From contig CAZADA010000011.1 of assembly GCA_964483775.1 (NCBI GenBank), positions 1-39,118 of the forward strand: a stretch of DNA of 39,118 nucleotides. The letters run 5' to 3'. The notes below the pieces were generated by a model that made no database searches, was not told the origin of the DNA, and saw nothing but the letters and a program-made list of their open reading frames with translations. The position numbers were made by a program, and so were the translations under genes. Shown here piece after piece: positions 33,313 through 39,118 of this stretch. This stretch comes from CAZADA01 sp964483775. Lineage in GTDB: Bacteria; Pseudomonadota; Alphaproteobacteria; Caulobacterales; Maricaulaceae. The first letter of the stretch is position 1. Each line of letters opens with the position of its first letter.

Positions 33313-33894
33313 TTATAGTGAGATCCGAACCACGGTGTCGGAGACGTATTCGTACTTGGGAATTTCCAGATTTGTCGGCGCGGGACCTTTGCGCACACGG
33401 CCCGCGGTATCGTAGTGCGAGGCGTGACATGGACAATACCAACCGCCAAAGTCGCCCGCCGCATCGCCGGTCGGCACACAGCCCAAATGGGTGCACAGGC
33501 CAAACATGATTAGCAACTCTGGGCGCAGCTCACCGTTTTGATCCGGCAGCAACCGCTCATCATCGGTTTGCGGATCCTTCAGGTCGCTCAGATCAACCGC
33601 CCGTGCGGCTTCGATCTCCTCGGTGGTGCGGTGGCGGATGAACACCGGCTTGCCGCCAACTTCCACGCGCATCTCGGTGCCGGCCATGGCCTCGTCGGCC
33701 AGTCCGGCGATGCTCACATCCTTGCTCGACTGGGCGCGGGTGTCGGCCGCGGGCGCCATGGTGGTGGCGCAGGCCCACACAAACAAACCTCCCCCACCGG
33801 CGGCGAACGTGCCGGCCGCGATGTGTATGAAGTCGCGACGGGTCGGCTCTTCGCTGGTCTGCGGGCCCTCGCCCGATTGCGTGGCGTCAGTCAC
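33313..33894 (-). CDS. petA: Rieske iron-sulfur subunit of the bc1 complex
   Basis: The 2Fe-2S electron carrier of cytochrome bc1. The 193 residues begin with a Tat-type signal anchor, RRDFIHIAAGTFAAGGGG, which stays as the membrane helix. The cluster ligands are in CTHLGC (134-139) and CPCHASH (154-160), with the disulfide Cys residues at their standard places. It is the first gene of the petABC operon with 20 bases before petB. The gap of 133 bases to trmL is the divergent promoter region. Confidence 0.97.
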   Translation of the reverse strand: MTDATQSGEGPQTSEEPTRRDFIHIAAGTFAAGGGGLFVWACATTMAPAADTRAQSSKDVSIAGLADEAMAGTEMRVEVGGKPVFIRHRTTEEIEAARAVDLSDLKDPQTDDERLLPDQNGELRPELLIMFGLCTHLGCVPTGDAAGDFGGWYCPCHASHYDTAGRVRKGPAPTNLEIPKYEYVSDTVVRISL

Positions 33895-34027
33895 CGGTAC
33901 ACCTCATGTCCAACTAGCGGCATGCAATGGACACACTGCTTGCGCGTGGTTGCTAACTTATGGGTCGGAGGGCATTGGGCTCTGCGTCCGAACGCCGCAA
34001 CACGCCCTCCAAGCGGAAGCCCCTACG

Positions 34028-34498
34028 ATGCGCCTGGCTTTGTTTCAACCCGATATCCCGCACAATGTGGGCGCCGCGGTCAGACTGTCGGCCTGCTTCG
34101 GCGTGGGTCTCGACATCATCGAGCCATGCGGATTTGCTTTAACTGACAAGGCGTTACGTCGCACGGCGATGGACTATGGCGCGCTGGTTGAGACCGTGCG
34201 GCATGCGTCGTGGTCGGCGTTTTCGTCGCAGGTGAAAGCGCAGGGCGCCCGGCTGGTGTTGCTCACGACTCAGGGCGCTGAGCCGCTGTGGGGGCACCGA
34301 TTCGCGCCCAACGACGTGGTGCTGTGTGGACGCGAGAGCGCCGGCGCACCGCAGGACGTTCACCAGGCGGTCGATGTGCGCGCTGTGATCCCGTTGGCGA
34401 CGGGCGCGCGCTCCCTCAATGTTGCGACGGCGGCCGGGATCGCCTTGGGCGAAGCGTCGCGGCAGTTGGGACTGGATGGACTGGCCTCGGGGGCGTAA
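34028..34498 (+). CDS. trmL: tRNA (cytidine/uridine-34-2'-O)-methyltransferase
   Basis: A 156-residue SPOUT-class methyltransferase that adds a 2'-O-methyl group to the wobble base of tRNA-Leu. It carries the N-terminal FQPDIPHNVGAAVRL block, CGRESAGAPQDVH, and the knotted C-terminal SLNVATAAGIALGEA SAM-binding region. E. coli TrmL is about the same length. The ATG at 34028 gives MRLALFQPDIPHN; the frame is open far upstream without similarity. It is divergent from petA and 40 bases before hemF on the same strand. Confidence 0.93.
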   Translation: MRLALFQPDIPHNVGAAVRLSACFGVGLDIIEPCGFALTDKALRRTAMDYGALVETVRHASWSAFSSQVKAQGARLVLLTTQGAEPLWGHRFAPNDVVLCGRESAGAPQDVHQAVDVRAVIPLATGARSLNVATAAGIALGEASRQLGLDGLASGA

Positions 34499-34537
34499 CC
34501 CTATCGGCCGTACAGACACCAAACCGATGTGACCGTG

Positions 34538-35437
34538 ATGACTGAGATGACAAACGTCGCCGATCCTGTGTTGGACGACCGCAAAGCCCAAGCGCGTACG
34601 TTTTTCGAGGATTTGCGCGACCGTATCTGCGCCGAATTTGAGCGGCTCGAGGATGAAGCCAGCCCGCCGCTCTACAAGGGCGATGCGGGTCGGTTTGAAC
34701 GCCTGGTCTGGGCGCGCGGCGAGGGTTCTGTCGACGAAGGCGGCGGGGTCGGTTCGCTCATGCGCGGGCGGTTGTTTGAAAAGGTCGGCGTGCATTGCTC
34801 GACTGTCTACGGGGAGTTTTCGCCCGAGTTCCGGGGCAACATCCCTGGCGCCGAGGAGGATCCGCGGTTCTGGGCGAGCGGGATTTCGCTGATCGCGCAT
34901 ATGGTCAATCCGCGCGTGCCGGCGGTGCATATGAACACGCGGTTTGTGGTCACGACCAAGTCTTGGTTCGGTGGCGGGTCCGATCTAACGCCCGTACTGG
35001 ACGCCCAACGGTCCGCTGATTTTGTGGATGCTGTGGATTTTCACGCAGCGCTCAAGACCGCCTGCGATAAGCATAACGCCGATTACTACCCACAGTTTAA
35101 AGCTGGCGCCGATGACTATTTCCATCTGCACCATCGTGACGAACCGCGAGGCGTTGGCGGGATTTTCTTTGACTATCACAACAGTGGCGATTGGGGCGCC
35201 GACTTTGCGTTCGCCAAAGATCAGGCCGAAGCCTTCTTGGAGATCTACCCACACTTGGTCCGCCGCCGGATGGTGGAAAGTTGGTCGCCAGCTGAACGCG
35301 AGGAACAATTGATCCGGCGCGGCCGCTATGTCGAGTTTAACTTGCTCTATGATCGCGGCACGCTGTTCGGCTTGAAGACCGGCGGGAACGTGGCGACGAT
35401 TTTGTCCTCCATGCCGCCCGAGGTGAAATGGCCGTGA
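34538..35437 (+). CDS. hemF: oxygen-dependent coproporphyrinogen III oxidase
   Basis: Converts coproporphyrinogen III to protoporphyrinogen IX using oxygen, a late step of haem synthesis. The 299-residue protein has SLMRGRLFEKVGVHCSTV, the VPAVHMNTRF block, WFGGGSDLTPV, FHLHHRDEPRGVGGIFFD and YVEFNLLYDRGT, all HemF signatures. Start choice is uncertain: the frame is open from a GTG at 34529 and the ATGs at 34538 and 34547 are both possible. It lies after trmL, beside the petABC cytochrome genes. Its end overlaps the small membrane protein gene. Confidence 0.95.
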   Translation: MTEMTNVADPVLDDRKAQARTFFEDLRDRICAEFERLEDEASPPLYKGDAGRFERLVWARGEGSVDEGGGVGSLMRGRLFEKVGVHCSTVYGEFSPEFRGNIPGAEEDPRFWASGISLIAHMVNPRVPAVHMNTRFVVTTKSWFGGGSDLTPVLDAQRSADFVDAVDFHAALKTACDKHNADYYPQFKAGADDYFHLHHRDEPRGVGGIFFDYHNSGDWGADFAFAKDQAEAFLEIYPHLVRRRMVESWSPAEREEQLIRRGRYVEFNLLYDRGTLFGLKTGGNVATILSSMPPEVKWP

Positions 35438-35775
35438 CAGCGCGCCCGGGACGCCGTCGGATCGCCGCAGCCCCGCCCACCACTCACAACGCCGCCATGG
35501 CCGGATGGATCGTGAGCATAGCCGCGGCGTTGCTGATCGGGCTCGCCACGCCGGCATGGGGGCAAGACGAGGCTGACGGCCCTGGGGAGATCAGCGGCGA
35601 GCCTCGCATGGGCTGGTCGCCGGGCGCGCCATCCGTCGGACTGGCGACGCTCGGCGGTGTGGTGGGCATCCCGATCATTCTGGGCGCGCTTCCAGCCCTC
35701 GCCGCACCGCCGGTCCACCATACGGTGAGCTTTGGCGTCTTGTACGTCCTGTTCGGCGCGCGGATCTTGGAATAA
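35428..35775 (+). CDS. small membrane protein, hypothetical
   Basis: A 115-residue protein that I do not recognise. The N-terminal 23 residues are Arg/Pro-rich. They are followed by a hydrophobic segment (MAGWIVSIAAALLIGLATPAWG) that could be a signal peptide or helix, then a short polar region, then two further hydrophobic segments (about 68-90 and 98-113). GAGG lies four bases before the ATG at 35428, and this start overlaps hemF by 10 bases, suggesting coupling. The ATG at 35497 would give a shorter protein with a classical signal peptide but has no visible binding site. Confidence 0.6.
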   Translation: MAVTARPGRRRIAAAPPTTHNAAMAGWIVSIAAALLIGLATPAWGQDEADGPGEISGEPRMGWSPGAPSVGLATLGGVVGIPIILGALPALAAPPVHHTVSFGVLYVLFGARILE

Positions 35776-35784
35776 GGCCCGCCC

Positions 35785-37035
35785 CTAGTCGCGCCCCACG
35801 ACATCCAGGGCGGCGAGGAGTTGCTCACGGCTGGCCTTGAAGCCGCCATTGACCCACAATTCTTCGAGCGCTTTGAGCAGCACGCCCATTTTCGGTCCCG
35901 ATTTGACGCCGAGTGCGCTCAGATCTTTGCCCGTCAGCGGAAACTGCGGACGCTCCCATTCGACCAGCGTGGACACCAATGCGCGCCACGCTTGCGGGTC
36001 GGCTTCGCCTTTGGCGGCGTCCATGGCCCAGGCCAGGCGCGCGCGGTCGGTCAAGGCTGGCACGTGCAGACCGTAGAGCACTTTGGCGGTTTCTGCGGGG
36101 TCCTTGTCGAGCAAAAGGCGCGGGTTGTAGGTGCGCGTGGCCCATTGCATCAACCGGTCGCCCTCCGCGTTGGAGAGCTTCAACCGGGTGCGCACCCCTT
36201 CGGCCACTCGGCCCATGCGCGGGATCAGCGCGGCCAAGCGCAGCATGGGATCGGGCGCCCACGCCTCTTGGCGCTCAAGCGCGACGAGCGCATCGAACAG
36301 ATCGAGCGCTAGGGCTTGGGGTAAGGTTTGCTCCAGCACGCTTGCTCCCATCATCGCCGAGAGCGATGCGCGCGGATCCGGCGCGGTGAGGAGCTTTTTC
36401 AGCTCCTTCCAAACACGTTCAGCAGAAAGGCGGCGCATGCCGGACGCGAGGCGTTCGCACGCGGCCAAGCCCTCGGGGTTGATCTCGCAGGCATACCAGG
36501 CGGTGAAGCGGAAAAACCGGAGAATGCGCAAATAGTCTTCGCGGATTCGGGTTTCGGGATCGCCGATGAAGACGATGCGGCCCGCAGCCGCGTCGGCCGC
36601 TCCGTTTTGGGGGTCGAACACGGCGCCGGTGCGGTCTGCGTACATGGCGTTAAGGCGGAAATCGCGGCGCTCTGAGTCTTGGGCCCAATCGTCTGTGTAG
36701 GCGATGGTGGCGTTGCGCCCATCGGTTTCCACGTCTTGGCGCAGGGTCGTCACTTCAAACGGCTTGCCATCGGCGACCACGGTGACCGTGCCGTGGGCCA
36801 TCCCCGTGGGGATGGCTTTGAGCCCCGCCGCTTCGGCGGCCTGCACCACCGCTTCGGGCTCGAGTTGGGTTGCGATGTCGATGTCGTCGACCGGGCGTCC
36901 CATCAGCGCGTTGCGCACACAGCCGCCGACAAAACGCGCGGCGTCCGGTCTGGCGGCGTCCAGCGCATCCATCACAGCTATGGTTGCGGCGTCCGACAGC
37001 CAAGCGTGTGCGGCAGGATCAAGACGGTTGGTCAT
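35785..37035 (-). CDS. cca: CCA tRNA nucleotidyltransferase
   Basis: Adds or repairs the 3'-CCA end of tRNA. The 416-residue class II nucleotidyltransferase has GGCVRNAL at about 37-44, the DIDIAT metal motif at 51-56, RRDFRLNAMYADR near 122-134 and the IREDYLRILRFFRF and SAERVWKELKKLL helices that follow. The C-terminal region is long and mostly helical, as in other alphaproteobacterial members. It lies 53 bases after the Nudix gene on the same strand, and the pair with DUF1285 forms an operon. Confidence 0.95.
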   Translation of the reverse strand: MTNRLDPAAHAWLSDAATIAVMDALDAARPDAARFVGGCVRNALMGRPVDDIDIATQLEPEAVVQAAEAAGLKAIPTGMAHGTVTVVADGKPFEVTTLRQDVETDGRNATIAYTDDWAQDSERRDFRLNAMYADRTGAVFDPQNGAADAAAGRIVFIGDPETRIREDYLRILRFFRFTAWYACEINPEGLAACERLASGMRRLSAERVWKELKKLLTAPDPRASLSAMMGASVLEQTLPQALALDLFDALVALERQEAWAPDPMLRLAALIPRMGRVAEGVRTRLKLSNAEGDRLMQWATRTYNPRLLLDKDPAETAKVLYGLHVPALTDRARLAWAMDAAKGEADPQAWRALVSTLVEWERPQFPLTGKDLSALGVKSGPKMGVLLKALEELWVNGGFKASREQLLAALDVVGRD

Positions 37036-37088
37036 GGGTTGGGGCTAACATTGGTCGCGACGGCGGGCCAAGGGGCAAGGGGCCGGGG

Positions 37089-37754
37089 CTAGGACAACAG
37101 GCGCCGGCTGAGCGCGTTCAACATGCCTGCGGTGGCGCCCCAGATCTGACGGCCATCAACGCAGATCTCCAAATAGGTTCGCCGGCCGCCTTGATAGACA
37201 GCGGTTTGCACGCGGATGTTGGTTGGATCGAGCACGGTCGTGAGCACCACATCGAACACCTCGTCCACCTCTGCTGGATCGGGCATGGGCACGAACGGTC
37301 CATGGACCACGCCGACAAACGGGGCGACGGCGAAACCGGTCACCGTCTCGTACGCGTCAAAACCGCCCAACAATTCAACCTGATCGGGCGGGAGACCGAT
37401 TTCTTCGTGGGCCTCGCGCAGGGCCGCGGCGGAAATGCTCGGGTCGGTGGGATCAACCCGCCCGCCGGGAAAGGCGATCTGGCCGGCATGGCGCACCAAC
37501 GTCTCGGCTCGCTTGGTCAAGATCAGCCGCCACTCACCGGCCCGGCGCACCAAGGGCGCGAGAACGGCGGCGGGACGCAGGGGCTCGGCGCGTTCCTGCA
37601 CCGGGCGGGCGTTGCGGTCATAATCGCTGTAGCGGGTGGGCGCGGACAGATCGACGTCAGCCAGGGGATCGAGCACGGCGCGCAATCGCTCAAGGTTCAA
37701 TGCGGCCTCGCCAGTCGGCGCCGGGCGTGGTGGATGATCGGCATTGGTGGTCAT
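37089..37754 (-). CDS. Nudix hydrolase, CoA pyrophosphatase type
   Basis: A 221-residue enzyme with a complete Nudix core: FPGGRVDPTDPSISAAALRE followed directly by AHEEIGL, where the Glu residues of REAHEE bind metal. The FPGGRVDP start with no Glu in the usual first position and a long N-terminal part that includes PAAVLAPLV fit the CoA pyrophosphatase (NudL-like) group, which splits coenzyme A to phosphopantetheine. Its ATG overlaps the TGA of the DUF1285 gene (ATGA), and cca follows after 53 bases. Confidence 0.9.
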   Translation of the reverse strand: MTTNADHPPRPAPTGEAALNLERLRAVLDPLADVDLSAPTRYSDYDRNARPVQERAEPLRPAAVLAPLVRRAGEWRLILTKRAETLVRHAGQIAFPGGRVDPTDPSISAAALREAHEEIGLPPDQVELLGGFDAYETVTGFAVAPFVGVVHGPFVPMPDPAEVDEVFDVVLTTVLDPTNIRVQTAVYQGGRRTYLEICVDGRQIWGATAGMLNALSRRLLS

Positions 37755-38395
37755 GGGGTCGTGTCGTCCACCGATCCCAGAGCAAAGTCCACGCCCTGGC
37801 TGCGCACGATTGCGTCAGACCCGCGTGTGTGCGCCAACTCGACCAGATCAAAAAAGCAGGCGCGGGTGACGCGCGCCTCCAGGCCATTGACGGGGCCATG
37901 GCGCACCGTCACGAGCGGCAAGGGTTCGCTGGTGACCGGATCGATCTCCACGCGCAACGGCGTCTCAGCGCCCACGACCACCAGGTCGCCAAGCTGCGTG
38001 ACGCAGGCGACGGTCTGTTCGGGCGTTCCCCGGTGCTCCACCTGCAGCGCGACCGCGATGAACGGGGTGCAGGCGACCTTGACCGGAGCTTTTTCCACAG
38101 GCGTGACAACCCAGTGTTGGCCATCGGGGTCCCGGCGCAACAGGCTGGCGAACAGCTTCACCAGGCTTTCGCGCGGTATCGGGTCGCCCTGGTGGCGCCA
38201 TGCGCCATCCCTGAGGATCTCAAGCCCAATGTCGCCGCACGACGGGGGATCCCAAGAGTGCACAGGCGGTAATGCGGATTTACTCGCGCCGCCGACCATT
38301 TGTGCAAGTGCAAGAAAGTTCTGCGCACGCTCGGGCGCGCCGGCCCCACTTTCGCCGTCAAACCTATCCATTTGTTCATTCGCAGCCGCAGCCAT
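37751..38395 (-). CDS. DUF1285 domain-containing protein
   Basis: A 214-residue cytoplasmic protein of the DUF1285 family, of unknown function. Recognisable pieces are DIGLEILRDGAWRHQGDPIPRE, LVKLFASLLRRDPDGQHWVVTP and PFIAVAL. It opens the minus-strand group DUF1285-Nudix-cca and is divergent from moxR. The start may be the GTG at 38401 or the ATG at 38395; I prefer the ATG. Its conserved neighbours suggest a link to cofactor or RNA housekeeping, but that is only context. Confidence 0.85.
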   Translation of the reverse strand: MAAAANEQMDRFDGESGAGAPERAQNFLALAQMVGGASKSALPPVHSWDPPSCGDIGLEILRDGAWRHQGDPIPRESLVKLFASLLRRDPDGQHWVVTPVEKAPVKVACTPFIAVALQVEHRGTPEQTVACVTQLGDLVVVGAETPLRVEIDPVTSEPLPLVTVRHGPVNGLEARVTRACFFDLVELAHTRGSDAIVRSQGVDFALGSVDDTTP

Positions 38396-38417
38396 GGACA
38401 CCCTCGCAACGGTGTTT

Positions 38418-38438
38418 CAAGCTTCGTATATAAGCTTG
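38418..38438. promoter_or_regulatory. inverted repeat with AT-rich centre, DUF1285/moxR promoter region
   Basis: CAAGCTT (38418-38424) and AAGCTTG (38432-38438) are perfect reverse complements flanking CGTATAT. The centre and right arm contain TATATAA-like sequence usable as a -10 box in either direction. A regulator bound here could act on both divergent genes. Confidence 0.4.
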
Positions 38439-38501
38439 GTGCTCGCAATTGCGCCCCGCCCTTTCCCCTCGCGCCGGCGCACACGGGTTTGGAGAGTTTT
38501 C

Positions 38502-39118
38502 ATGACCGACGTCGCCGCCTCGCCCACTGGACCTGTCGCCGAAGTTGAAGCCGCTGGAGAGCGGCTGCGCGCGGTGCGCTCTTCGGTGGCGCAATCCATC
38601 ATCGGTCAAGATGAGGTCGTTGAACTGACGCTGGCGGCGATTTTATGCGGCGGCCATGCGTTGATTGTTGGCGCCCCGGGCCTGGCCAAGACTCGCCTGG
38701 TGGCCACGCTTGGACTGGTGTTGGGCCTGTCGGAAAAGCGCATCCAATTCACGCCCGATTTGATGCCGGCCGACATTCTGGGCGTCGAGGTGCTCGACCA
38801 AGACGAGCAAGGTCGGCGTGAATTTCGTTTCATCGCCGGTCCGGTGTTCTGTCAGCTGTTGATGGCCGACGAAATCAACCGGGCGAGCCCGCGCACCCAA
38901 TCGGCGCTGCTGCAAGCCATGCAGGAAGGTCAGGTGACCATTGCGGGTAAGCCGCATGCTCTGCCTCAGCCGTTCCACGTGCTCGCCACCCAAAACCCCG
39001 TGGAGCAAGAGGGCACCTATCCCCTGCCCGAGGCCCAGCTCGACCGCTTCTTGTTCCAGGTCGACGTCGACTATCCCAAGCTCGATGAAGAGCGCCAGGT
39101 GCTGTTGGCCACCACGGG
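38502..39118 (+). CDS. MoxR family AAA+ ATPase (partial, runs off the right edge)
   Basis: The first 205 codons of a MoxR-type AAA+ protein (usually about 320-340). The Walker A is GAPGLAKT at 57-64, the Walker B is LLMADEIN at 119-126, and the region GQVTIAGKPHALPQPFHVLATQNPVEQEGTYPLPEAQLDRF is the sensor 1/MoxR signature. MoxR proteins act as chaperones with VWA-domain partners, often followed by DUF58 and large membrane genes, which would lie beyond the window. The ATG at 38502 has GGAGAG 5 bases upstream. Confidence 0.96.
   Translation, partial: MTDVAASPTGPVAEVEAAGERLRAVRSSVAQSIIGQDEVVELTLAAILCGGHALIVGAPGLAKTRLVATLGLVLGLSEKRIQFTPDLMPADILGVEVLDQDEQGRREFRFIAGPVFCQLLMADEINRASPRTQSALLQAMQEGQVTIAGKPHALPQPFHVLATQNPVEQEGTYPLPEAQLDRFLFQVDVDYPKLDEERQVLLATT

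Noticed and set aside
1..39118. CRISPR arrays, tRNAs, rRNAs, insertion sequences, prophage
   Set aside because: No regularly spaced repeats, cloverleaf-like segments, transposase motifs or phage genes were seen on either strand.

Overview
The window reads as the chromosome of a GC-rich alphaproteobacterium, most likely in the Caulobacterales/Maricaulales/Hyphomonadaceae area. Reasons: a class I lysyl-tRNA synthetase, a separate petA-petB-petC set beside trmL and hemF, the run lgt / midA-type methyltransferase / pgeF / prs / rplY / pth / ychF, a DUF1285-Nudix-CCA cluster divergent from moxR, and frequent stop/start overlaps. The placement is inferred from gene content and synteny, not from a search. 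Coding density is high. No intergenic gap exceeds 300 bases, and I saw no rRNA, tRNA, CRISPR array, insertion sequence or prophage.

Region 1 (1-10 kb) holds an AbgT-type transporter cut by the left edge, a MATE exporter, arginine-catabolic astB, class I lysS, a glycosyltransferase with an unassigned N-terminal part, the iron pair bfd-bfr, a membrane GT2 glycosyltransferase and a SixA-like phosphatase. Region 2 (10-16 kb) holds a decayed 1-Cys peroxiredoxin, a lipoprotein, an orphan EnvZ-like histidine kinase, a COQ9-like TetR-fold protein, a TetR regulator divergent from an AhpD-like gene with a clear inverted repeat between them, and the coupled ybjN-like/proC pair.

Region 3 (16-26 kb) is the housekeeping core. 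A ubiK-like gene is divergent from lgt-midA-pgeF, whose members overlap by 4 nt. Then come prs, a small exported protein, rplY, pth, an unknown basic protein, the relic of a TIR-domain gene, ychF and sppA. Region 4 (26-31 kb) has a two-receiver response regulator divergent from a large zinc metalloprotease, then a glutathione S-transferase.

Region 5 (31-39 kb) encodes cytochrome bc1 (petA, petB, petC on the minus strand), with trmL, hemF and a small membrane protein on the plus strand. It ends with the CCA-adding enzyme, a Nudix hydrolase, DUF1285 and the start of moxR. HemF supplies haem precursor, which fits its place beside the cytochrome genes.

Most of the window is conserved housekeeping sequence, and I do not see a complete new multi-gene system. 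The points most worth a second look are an extra loop of about 46 residues in cytochrome b, the TIR relic upstream of ychF, the broken peroxiredoxin, the acidic insert in the metalloprotease, the possibly leaderless Fur-controlled bfd promoter, the TetR operator dyad, and sharply AT-richer patches inside conserved genes.
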